Source: CAVOHU01 sp963843385
GTDB taxonomy: Bacteria > Acidobacteriota > Vicinamibacteria > Vicinamibacterales > JAKQTR01
Assembly: GCA_963843385.1 (NCBI GenBank)
Contig: CAWJJY010000005.1
Span: 682,001 to 746,000, forward strand
DNA: 64,000 bases
Reading direction: 5' to 3'
A program made the translations under genes and the position numbers. Under the pieces are notes generated by a model, which worked only from the letters and a program-made list of their open reading frames with translations, did no database searches and was not told the origin of the DNA. This document shows positions 34,761 through 41,701 of this stretch, piece by piece. Numbering within the stretch: position 1 is the first letter of the stretch; each line of letters begins with the position of its first letter.

Positions 34761-35957
34761 TCAGATCCTCTCGACAATCGTCGCAGCGCCCTGGCCGACG
34801 CCGACGCACAAGGTCACCAGCCCGTAGCGGAGGTGGCGTCGAGCCAGCTCGTGCACCAGTGTCGTGAGGAGGCGGGCGCCAGTCGAGCCGAGCGGATGGC
34901 CGATCGCGATGGCACCGCCGTTGACGTTGACCTTCTGCTGATCGATTCCCAGTTCGCGAATGCAGGCGAGCGCCTGCGCGGCGAAGGCCTCGTTCATCTC
35001 CACCAGGTCGATGTCGTCGATGGTCAGGCCCGCACGCTCGAGGGCCTTGAGGGTCGCCGGAATGGGCCCGAGGCCCATGTAGGACGGGTCGACGCCGACG
35101 ACGGCGGCCGACACGAATCTCGCCATCGGGGTGCACCCGAGGCGGGTGGCCGTCTGGGCCTCCATCAACAGGAGCGCTGACGCGCCGTCGTTGATCCCGC
35201 TCGAGTTGCCTGCCGTGACCGTTCCTCCCGGGCGGAACGCCGGTTCGAGCCGCGCGAGCTGGTCGAGCGTCGTCTCGGTCCGAGGGTGTTCGTCGGTGTC
35301 GACCACGACGGGTCCCGCCTTCTTCTTCGGAATCTCCACGGCGACCAGCTCATCCTTGAAGCGCCCGGCGGCGTGGGCGGCGGCCCACTTCCGCTGCGAC
35401 GCCAGCGCGAACTCGTCCTGGTCGCGCCTGGTAACGTGGCATCGCTCAGCGACGTTCTCCGCGGTCTCCCCCATCCCGATGGGCGGAAACAGCGCGGCGA
35501 GCCGAGGGTTGGTGAATCGCCAGCCGATGGTCGTGTCGAACATCTTCGGTTCCCGGCCAAAGGCGACCGGCGACTTGCCGACGACGAAGGGTGCGCGGGT
35601 CATCGACTCGGTCCCGCCGGCGATGAACACCGAGCCCTCGCCCGCCAGGATGGCGTGTGCCGCGGTGGTCACGGCGCTCAAGCCTGACGCGCAGAGCCGG
35701 TTGATTGTCTGTCCCGCCACCGTCACCGGCAGGCCGGCCAGCAGCAGCGCCATCCTTGCGACATTGCGGTTGTCCTCGCCCGCCTGGTTGGCGCAGCCGA
35801 AGACGACGTCCTCGACGAGCCCCGGATCGAGCTGGTTGCGCTCGATGAGCTCCGCGATGCAGCGCGCGGCGAGATCGTCGGGGCGCACATCCTTCAGCGC
35901 GCCGCCGTAACGGCCGACCGGAGTTCGAACGGCATCGATAATCACGGCATCGGGCAT
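34761..35957 (-). CDS. Thiolase, 3-oxoadipyl-CoA/acetyl-CoA acyltransferase (PaaJ/PcaF-like)
   Basis: A 398-residue thiolase with all catalytic residues: C89 (NRLCASGLSAV), H354 (AIGHPLGSTGAR) and C384 (VTLCVGVGQG). Stretches such as VVFGCANQAGEDNRNVARMA and TTIGWRF are characteristic of the beta-ketoadipyl-CoA thiolases PaaJ/PcaF, so it may cleave a dicarboxyl-3-oxoacyl-CoA. Next to a benzoyl-CoA island, thiolysis of a pimeloyl-derived 3-oxoacyl-CoA is a sensible role, but acetoacetyl-CoA is also possible. It lies downstream of an SDR reductase with a 224-bp repeat-filled gap between. Confidence 0.88.
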   Translation of the reverse strand: MPDAVIIDAVRTPVGRYGGALKDVRPDDLAARCIAELIERNQLDPGLVEDVVFGCANQAGEDNRNVARMALLLAGLPVTVAGQTINRLCASGLSAVTTAAHAILAGEGSVFIAGGTESMTRAPFVVGKSPVAFGREPKMFDTTIGWRFTNPRLAALFPPIGMGETAENVAERCHVTRRDQDEFALASQRKWAAAHAAGRFKDELVAVEIPKKKAGPVVVDTDEHPRTETTLDQLARLEPAFRPGGTVTAGNSSGINDGASALLLMEAQTATRLGCTPMARFVSAAVVGVDPSYMGLGPIPATLKALERAGLTIDDIDLVEMNEAFAAQALACIRELGIDQQKVNVNGGAIAIGHPLGSTGARLLTTLVHELARRHLRYGLVTLCVGVGQGAATIVERI

Positions 35958-35975
35958 CGCGGATCAGTCCTTTCC

Positions 35976-36133
35976 GTTCGACTCGCGGCTGGCGACGGGC
36001 GGACAGGCGGCCTCGCCGATGTTGAGCGCTCGAGGCGCGCCGGGCGGTCGCGAATTCGTTCGACTCGCGGCTGGCGACGGGCGGACAGGCGGCCTCGCCG
36101 ATGTTGAGCGCTCGAGGCGCGCCGGGCGGTCGC
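35976..36133. repeat. 76-bp perfect tandem duplication
   Basis: Two identical 76-bp blocks (35976-36051 and 36058-36133) are separated by six bases, CGAATT read as spacer. Each contains ACTCGCGGCTGGCGACGGGC and TTGAGCGCTCGAGGCGCGCC segments. They lie between the thiolase start and the SDR stop. The perfect identity implies recent duplication or ongoing homogenisation. Confidence 0.85.
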
Positions 36134-36150
36134 ATGGCGCCCGAAGCCAA

Positions 36151-36172
36151 CCTCCAGCCGCCAGCCTCCAGC
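36151..36172. repeat. 22-bp CTCCAGCC-family repeat
   Basis: This 22-bp block, beginning CCTCCAGCCGCCAGCC, is identical to 41160-41181. It is one copy of a family also seen at 26293-26309 and, inverted, near 34679-34722. Confidence 0.7.
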
Positions 36173-36181
36173 CATCCAGCG

Positions 36182-36925
36182 TCAGATGTACTGCCCGCCG
36201 TCCACGCGGATGACCTCCCCGGTCACGTGCCGGGCGCGCTCGGAGCAGAGGAAGGTCACCACCCAGGCCACCTCTTCGGGCGTGCCGATTCGCCCGAACG
36301 CGATTTCCTCGAGCGCCTGCCTGCGAATGTGCTCCGGCAACTGTTTCACCATGTCGGTGTCGATGAAGCCCGGCGCCACCGCGTTGCAGTTGACGTTGTA
36401 GCGCGCCAGGTCGCGCGCGATCGACTTGGTCAGCCCGATGATTCCCGCCTTCGACGCGGAGTAGTTGGCCTGGCCGAACTTGCCCCGCAAGCCGTTGATG
36501 GAGCTGACATTCACGATCTTGCCCCGCCCCTGCTCCTTGAACACCGGCGCGACGGCCCGGATGTTGTTGAAGCAGCCGGTCAGGTTGACGTCCAGCACCG
36601 CCGCCCACTGCTCCTCGGTCATCTTCCAGATGACGCTGTCGCGGTTCACGCCGGCATTGTTCACGAGGATGTCGATCCTCCCGAACGCCTTCATCGCGGC
36701 GTCGACTGCCGCCTGCCCGCTCGCGAACCTCGCGACATCCGCGTCCACCTCGACCGCGCGCCGCCCCATGGCGGTGATGCCGTCGCACACCGACCTCGCA
36801 TCGGCGCCCCGGCCGAAGTGGGTGATGACGAGGTTCGCGCCATTGGCGGCAAGGTCGATCGCAATGGCGCGCCCGATGCCCTGACTGGCCCCCGTCACGA
36901 TCGCAGCCTGGTTGTCGAGATCCAT
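36182..36925 (-). CDS. SDR reductase, 3-oxoacyl/acetoacetyl-CoA reductase-like (PhaB/FabG)
   Basis: A 247-residue short-chain dehydrogenase. It has the nucleotide motif TGASQGIG (residues 11-18), NNAG (89-92), the serine S142 and the catalytic Y155-S-A-S-K159. The C-terminal VDGGQYI and length fit FabG/PhaB reductases using NADPH. It is followed, after 224 bp of repeats, by the thiolase; together they could form or break acetoacetyl-CoA, or serve beta-oxidation of a ring-opened dicarboxylic acyl-CoA. It lies 178 bp downstream of the molybdenum hydroxylase genes. Confidence 0.85.
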   Translation of the reverse strand: MDLDNQAAIVTGASQGIGRAIAIDLAANGANLVITHFGRGADARSVCDGITAMGRRAVEVDADVARFASGQAAVDAAMKAFGRIDILVNNAGVNRDSVIWKMTEEQWAAVLDVNLTGCFNNIRAVAPVFKEQGRGKIVNVSSINGLRGKFGQANYSASKAGIIGLTKSIARDLARYNVNCNAVAPGFIDTDMVKQLPEHIRRQALEEIAFGRIGTPEEVAWVVTFLCSERARHVTGEVIRVDGGQYI

Positions 36926-37103
36926 GTGGACAGCATGATACTCCGGCTCTGCCCTCGACGACCGGCGTGACCGCGGGCGGTGATCGCGGACTTGAAGGCG
37001 GGGATCAGGCTCCCGCGCGCGTCGAGCGGGCTCACACTACGCTGTTGGCCAAGTCTGCCAAAACGCGGCGGGCAGGTCCTGTCGGGCAGTCACTTCTGCG
37101 GCC

Positions 37104-39494
37104 TCATCCAGTTGGTGACGGTCGCTCGGCTCTGGCGTTGGCGGCTTCGGTCTGCCTTCGCAGGCCTTCGAGGATCCTCTCCGGTGAGGCCGGCAGCTCG
37201 TCGATCTGCACGCCGGTCGCATCGTAGATGGCGTTGAGGATCGCCGGGATGGTGGGCATGATGCCGCCTTCCCCGACTTCCTTCGCGCCATACGGACCGT
37301 TGGGCTCGTGGGTCTCGACCACGATGGCGTCGATAGCGGGCATGTCGAGGCTGGTCGGAATGCGGTAGTCGGCCAGGTTCGGGTTCGCGATCTTGCCGTC
37401 CGGGCCGAACACGACCTCCTCCATCAGGGCTTCGCCAAGGCCCATCGAGATGCAGCCGTGCATCTGCCCTTCCACCTGCGTCCGATTGATGGCCTGGCCG
37501 CAGTCGTGAGCGGCGACGATGCGCTCGACCCTGACCTGGCCCGTCTCCATGTCGACCTCGACCTCGGCGATCTGCGCGGAGCAGCCATAGGCCGGCGATG
37601 TGCCGACGGTTGCTCCCTTGAACGCTCCCCCGAGCGCCGGCGGCCGGTAGAGCCCGGTCCCGACGATCGCACCGCGCTCGAGAAAAGCCAGGCGCGCGGC
37701 TTCGGCAAACGTCAGGTATGGTCCGGAGACATCGATCGTCCACCCGCGATGCTCGCGGACGTACTCCGTGCGAACGGCACTGATGTCGGCCTCCTTGCCG
37801 CCGATCCTGATCAGCCCGCCCTCGATCGACAGGTCCTCGACAGGGACCTTCAGCGCCGCGGCGACGACCTCGAGCACCTGCCGGCGGACGCTTTCTGCGG
37901 CCTGCAGCGTCGCCTGGCCGGTCATCAACGTCGTGCGGCTCGAATACGCGCCGAGATCCATCGCGAGATCCGTGTCGCCCGATCGCACCCGCACGGCGTC
38001 GATCGGGATGCCCAGCGCTTCGGCGGCGATGGTGGCCATCATGGTGTCGCAGCCCTGGCCAATCTCCGCTGCGCCGCTCTGCACCTCGACGCCGCCGCCG
38101 GACTCATCCAGCTTGATGACGACCGTGCAGTGCGGCGTTCGCGAACGGTAAATAGGGTACCCGGCGCCGGAGACGAAGAAGCCGCACGCCACGCCGACGC
38201 CGTGGCCCGGCCGGCGGTTCGACACGCGGCCGGCCCAGCTCGACTGTGCACGCACTTCCTGCAGGCACTCCTTGACGCCGAGGCTCGAGACGTTCAGGTC
38301 GTTGCAGGTCGTGTCGCCCGGCTCCATCGCGTTGCGCAGCCGCATCTCGAGCGGATCGATGCCGAGTTGCGCGGCCAGGCGATCGATCTGCATTTCGAAC
38401 AACGCCCGGGCAATCACGCCGCCGTGACCGCGCTGCGCGCCGCACGCCGGCTTGTTGGTCACCACCCGGACGCCCTTGTAGTTGAGGCATGGCAGCCGAT
38501 ACGGCGCGCCGAGCAGGCTCCCGCCGTAGTAGACCGTCGCGATGCCGAAGCTCGAGTACGCCCCGCCGTCGAGCAGCGCCTCGTGATCGAGGAACAGGAG
38601 CATCCCGTCGCGGTCGACGCCGGTGGTCATCGTGTGGAAGAACTGGTGGCGCGCCCGCCCGTGCAGGAACACCTGCTCTCTCGTGAACGCGATCTTCACC
38701 GGCCGGCCGGTCGCCCGGGCGAGCAGGCAGGTGGCGAGTTCCATGGACGAGGCCGATGCCTTGGGCCCGAAGCCGCCGCCGACGCGCGGCATCACCACGC
38801 GAACCTGGTGCTCGGGGAGGCCGAGGACCATGGCGACCGTCCGTGCGACGTAGTGCGGCGACTGGGTGGAGGTCCACAGCGTCAGGCGCCCGCGCAGGTC
38901 GAACTCGGCGAGCGCGCACTGGGGCTCGAGAAACGCGCCGTTCTGCATCTTGCTCGACAGGCTGTCGGTCCGGACGAGGTGCGCACGGGCACGAGCCGCG
39001 GCGATGTCGCCGAACTGCTGCTCCACCCGCGCACAGATGTTTCCGGCGTACTCATTGTGGAGCTGCGGGCACCCAGGCTCGAGCGCGCGGCGCGCGTCGA
39101 GCACCGCGGGGAGCTCCTCGTAGTCCACCCGGATGAGATTGACCGCCTCGAGCGCCGTCTCGCGATCGACGGCGGCCACAGCCGCGATCTCGTCGCCGAT
39201 GTAGCGGGCCCGGTCCAGGCAGAAGACCGTCTCGTCGTACCTCGCGGGGCTGACGCCGAACTTGACGGCCGGCGAGTTGGCCGCCGTGATCACGGCCCTC
39301 ACCCCCGGCAGCCGCTCTGCCCGCGAGGTGTCGACGTGCAGCACCTTCGCATGCGCCAGTGGACTCTGCAGCAGCGCGCCATGGAGCATGTCCGGGCGGC
39401 GAATGTCGTCCGTGTAGATCGCCCGGCCGGTGACTTTCTCCGGCGCATCCAGCCGCACGCCGCGGCCGCCAACCGACGAAAAGCTGCGGCTCAT
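37104..39494 (-). CDS. Molybdenum hydroxylase large subunit (4-hydroxybenzoyl-CoA reductase alpha-like)
   Basis: A 796-residue xanthine-oxidase-family molybdopterin subunit. It begins MSRSFSSVGGRGVRLDAPEK and has the family motifs GGGFGPKAS, the substrate-loop CGAQRGHG and the C-terminal EVGEGG with the conserved active-site glutamate. Length and genomic context suit HcrA/HbaC of 4-hydroxybenzoyl-CoA reductase, which removes the para-hydroxyl with ferredoxin electrons. However, aldehyde or CO-type hydroxylases share these motifs, and the M subunit here lacks the HcrB-type iron-sulfur loop. Its ATG overlaps the stop of the small subunit by four bases (ATGA). It is the third gene of an M-S-L operon. 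Confidence 0.8.
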   Translation of the reverse strand: MSRSFSSVGGRGVRLDAPEKVTGRAIYTDDIRRPDMLHGALLQSPLAHAKVLHVDTSRAERLPGVRAVITAANSPAVKFGVSPARYDETVFCLDRARYIGDEIAAVAAVDRETALEAVNLIRVDYEELPAVLDARRALEPGCPQLHNEYAGNICARVEQQFGDIAAARARAHLVRTDSLSSKMQNGAFLEPQCALAEFDLRGRLTLWTSTQSPHYVARTVAMVLGLPEHQVRVVMPRVGGGFGPKASASSMELATCLLARATGRPVKIAFTREQVFLHGRARHQFFHTMTTGVDRDGMLLFLDHEALLDGGAYSSFGIATVYYGGSLLGAPYRLPCLNYKGVRVVTNKPACGAQRGHGGVIARALFEMQIDRLAAQLGIDPLEMRLRNAMEPGDTTCNDLNVSSLGVKECLQEVRAQSSWAGRVSNRRPGHGVGVACGFFVSGAGYPIYRSRTPHCTVVIKLDESGGGVEVQSGAAEIGQGCDTMMATIAAEALGIPIDAVRVRSGDTDLAMDLGAYSSRTTLMTGQATLQAAESVRRQVLEVVAAALKVPVEDLSIEGGLIRIGGKEADISAVRTEYVREHRGWTIDVSGPYLTFAEAARLAFLERGAIVGTGLYRPPALGGAFKGATVGTSPAYGCSAQIAEVEVDMETGQVRVERIVAAHDCGQAINRTQVEGQMHGCISMGLGEALMEEVVFGPDGKIANPNLADYRIPTSLDMPAIDAIVVETHEPNGPYGAKEVGEGGIMPTIPAILNAIYDATGVQIDELPASPERILEGLRRQTEAANARAERPSPTG

Positions 39495-39988
39495 CTCGCG
39501 TCTCCGGCAGGCGGTTGCGCCGCGTTCTGCAGATCCGCGGCCAGCATCACGGCCTCGACGATCTTCTGGTAGCCCGTGCACCGGCACAGGTTCCCGGACA
39601 CGGCCTGGCGCGCCTCGTCCGGCGTGGGCCGCGGGTTCCGATCCAGGAACGAGACGGTGACCAGCACCATCCCGGGTGTGCAGTAGCCGCACTGAACGGC
39701 GCCTGCCTCGACAAACGCCCGTTGCACGGGGTGGAGAGCGGCGCCCTGTGCGACACCTTCGATGGTGAGCACGTCGCGGCCCTCGGCCTCCATCGCCAGC
39801 ACGAGGCAGGCGTTGACGGGGACCTTGTCCAGCAGCACCACGCAGGCGCCGCAGTCGCCCTCGCCGCAGCCCTTCTTGGTGCCGGTCAGGCCCAGGTCCT
39901 CGCGCAGGGCGTCAAGCAGCGTGCGATGCGGATCCACGGCAATTTCGCGGACGAGGCCGTTCACGGTGAATCGGAGCACGCGCTTCAT
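39491..39988 (-). CDS. Molybdenum hydroxylase small subunit, two [2Fe-2S] clusters
   Basis: A 165-residue iron-sulfur subunit. The plant-type [2Fe-2S] motif is GCGEGDCGAC with a further Cys in NACL. The second, alpha-helical cluster is CGYCTPG plus CRCTGY. It carries electrons between the molybdenum site and the flavin or external partner. The start at 39988 overlaps the M-subunit stop (TGATG), and its stop overlaps the large-subunit start, so the three are translationally coupled. It is equivalent in position and size to HcrC. Confidence 0.9.
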   Translation of the reverse strand: MKRVLRFTVNGLVREIAVDPHRTLLDALREDLGLTGTKKGCGEGDCGACVVLLDKVPVNACLVLAMEAEGRDVLTIEGVAQGAALHPVQRAFVEAGAVQCGYCTPGMVLVTVSFLDRNPRPTPDEARQAVSGNLCRCTGYQKIVEAVMLAADLQNAAQPPAGDAR

Positions 39989-40878
39989 CAGCTGCTCCTC
40001 CATCCCGCGCGACCGAGCGCGCGGCGCAGGGCTCTCCTGGTGAGCACGTCCACCATCTCGAGGCGGTAATCGGCCGGCGCGCGGCAGTCGTCGATCGGCG
40101 TGGCGGCCCGCCGGGCCATCACGCCAGCCTCGTGGATCAGGTCGTCGCTCGCACGCTTCCCGACGATGGATCGCTCCGCATCACGCGCGCGCAACGGGAT
40201 CGGCCCGACCGAGGCAAGCGCCAGGCGCGAAGCTGCAATGGTGCAGCCATCCTCTTCAAGCTCCACCCAAGCCGCGCAGCCGACGATGGTGACCTCCATC
40301 GCGGCCCGGCGGGTGATCTTCAGGTAGGCGCTCCCCGACCGGTGGCTGGCCGCAGCCGGGATCTCAATCGAGGTCAGCACCTCGTTGTCGCGGATGGCCG
40401 TCCGGCCCGGGCCAGTGATGAACCCGTCGAGATCGACAATCCGCGCTGTCCCGGAACCGCGAAGGTGCAGTTTCGCGCCGAGTGTCATCAGGGCAGGAAC
40501 CGTGTCGGCGCACGGCCTGGCATTCACGATGTTGCCGCCGAGGGTGGCTCGATTGCGGATGATGGGCCCGCCGACCGCGGCAGCCCCTTCGGCCAGACCG
40601 GCCAGCCGCCCACAGAGCGCAGGATCGCCGGCGAGCGCGGTCATCGTGGCGAGCGCGCCAACGCGTAGCGCCCCGCCGCCGACTGGTTCGATGAGGTTGA
40701 TCCCGGGGATTCGGTTGAGCGACACAATCAGGCGCGGCTGCGAAGCGCCGCGCTTCAACTTTACGAGCAGGTCGGTCCCGCCGGCGAGCAGCCGGGCGTC
40801 GTGCCCGTGTTCGGCGAGCATGGCAACCACGGAGTCGAGATCCGGGGGCGCGGCATAGTCGAATCGCGGCAGGGTCAT
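39988..40878 (-). CDS. Molybdenum hydroxylase FAD-binding subunit
   Basis: A 296-residue medium subunit of the CoxM/HcrB family. FAD motifs are LLAGGTDLLV (32-41) and TLGGNIVNA (about residues 115-123). After the second motif only one cysteine is seen (NARPCADT). The roughly 40-residue insert with four cysteines that binds a [4Fe-4S] cluster in Thauera HcrB is absent, and the protein is correspondingly shorter than HcrB. This weakens the specific 4-hydroxybenzoyl-CoA reductase call. It is the first gene of the three-gene set. Confidence 0.85.
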   Translation of the reverse strand: MTLPRFDYAAPPDLDSVVAMLAEHGHDARLLAGGTDLLVKLKRGASQPRLIVSLNRIPGINLIEPVGGGALRVGALATMTALAGDPALCGRLAGLAEGAAAVGGPIIRNRATLGGNIVNARPCADTVPALMTLGAKLHLRGSGTARIVDLDGFITGPGRTAIRDNEVLTSIEIPAAASHRSGSAYLKITRRAAMEVTIVGCAAWVELEEDGCTIAASRLALASVGPIPLRARDAERSIVGKRASDDLIHEAGVMARRAATPIDDCRAPADYRLEMVDVLTRRALRRALGRAGWRSS

Positions 40879-41202
40879 GACGATCGTTTTGCTCCCCTTC
40901 TCGACGCGCCGTGCTCGTTTGATTGAGGCCGGCTCTTCACCGCCGCCAGACGACTCGCTCGCTCGATGCAGGCCGGCTCTTCACTGCCGCTGGACGAGCC
41001 GGGACTAACCGCCTGCGCCAAGGCTTCGGCGGTCCGCGGTTCGGCGAGGCTCACCGGGCCCTGAGCGTGGTCGAAGGGCGCCGTAGCGTTCCGCGAAGGC
41101 GGAAGACTCAGCCTCAATCGGAACCGCTCGTGGCCTCCATGCGGAGACCCGGCTGCCAGCCTCCAGCCGCCAGCCTCCAGCGTCGGTTCGCCGGCCGTTC
41201 CG
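40879..41202. repeat. Repeat-rich intergenic gap upstream of the molybdenum hydroxylase genes
   Basis: A 324-bp gap with no gene. It contains an imperfect tandem repeat with a 44-bp period (AGGCCGGCTCTTCAC at 40926 and 40970), the core CCTGAGCGTGGTCGAAGG (41060-41077) and a CTCCAGCC element (41156-41182) identical over 22 bp to 36151-36172. A promoter for the hydroxylase genes is expected here, but none stands out. Confidence 0.6.
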
Positions 41203-41403
41203 TCATCCGCCATACGCCGGGTGGATGATCTCGACTCGGTCGCCGTCGCTGAGCACGCGATCGAGGCAGTACCGCGTCGGGAGGTACTCCCCGTTCACCT
41301 CGATCAGCACGTGGAGTTCCGGCTCGCGGTCCTCGTCGAGCAGGTCCCTGATCGTAAGGCTGCTTCGAACCTCCCGCCGCTCGCCGTTGACGAGCAGGAA
41401 CAT
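41203..41403 (-). CDS. ThiS/MoaD-like sulfur-carrier protein
   Basis: A 66-residue beta-grasp protein, from MFLLVNGERREV to the C-terminal HPAYGG. The terminal Gly-Gly is the feature adenylated and thiocarboxylated in ThiS and MoaD. It starts seven bases after the preceding small gene and so belongs to the bzd operon. Such proteins donate sulfur in thiamine, molybdopterin/tungstopterin or thioacid chemistry. Here a nearby molybdenum hydroxylase and an iron-sulfur-rich reductase are candidate beneficiaries. No ThiF/MoeB-type activating enzyme is in the window. Confidence 0.8.
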   Translation of the reverse strand: MFLLVNGERREVRSSLTIRDLLDEDREPELHVLIEVNGEYLPTRYCLDRVLSDGDRVEIIHPAYGG

Positions 41404-41410
41404 GGGGGCT

Positions 41411-41701
41411 CTACTCCACGCGATCGTCAGCCGGTGGTTTGCGAACGTAGATCACGCGGAACCGGCCCGGTTCGCACCGCATGCAGTCGGTGCACCCGTC
41501 CCCGTCCTCGCGAACGGGTTGAAGCAGGACTTCACAGCCGATGTCCCGATAGATCTCGACGGCCTCCGAGAGTCGCGGCTCGTCGGCGACGAAACAGCGC
41601 TCCCACCCGTCTCGCTCAAGGTCGGCGTCGGTGAGATCACCGTCCCCGCGTGTCCCGCCCGCGAGCGGCCCTGCCGAATCAAAACAGTTCGTCGACGTCA
41701 T
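41411..41701 (-). CDS. Small cysteine-containing protein of unknown function
   Basis: A 96-residue protein overlapping the end of bzdV by 23 bp. The core reads DGWERCFVADEPRLSEAVEI, then YRDIGCEVLLQP, then CTDCMRC and a basic end GRFRVIYVRK. CxxCxxC suggests a metal or iron-sulfur site, and the middle looks like a small alpha/beta fold. I do not recognise a named family. Codon pattern and its tight position between bzdV and the ThiS-like gene support it as real. The start is uncertain; an internal start giving a shorter N-terminus is possible. Confidence 0.6.
   Translation of the reverse strand: MTSTNCFDSAGPLAGGTRGDGDLTDADLERDGWERCFVADEPRLSEAVEIYRDIGCEVLLQPVREDGDGCTDCMRCEPGRFRVIYVRKPPADDRVE

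Noticed and set aside
37308..39572. 754-residue plus-strand open frame opposite the molybdenum hydroxylase
   Set aside because: Arg/Asp/Ala-rich mirror translation of a well-supported gene, typical of antisense frames in GC-rich DNA; no motif or start signal.
37104..40878. Firm naming as hcrA/hcrB/hcrC
   Set aside because: The FAD subunit lacks the HcrB-specific iron-sulfur insert, so the specific reaction is not secure; only the enzyme family is.
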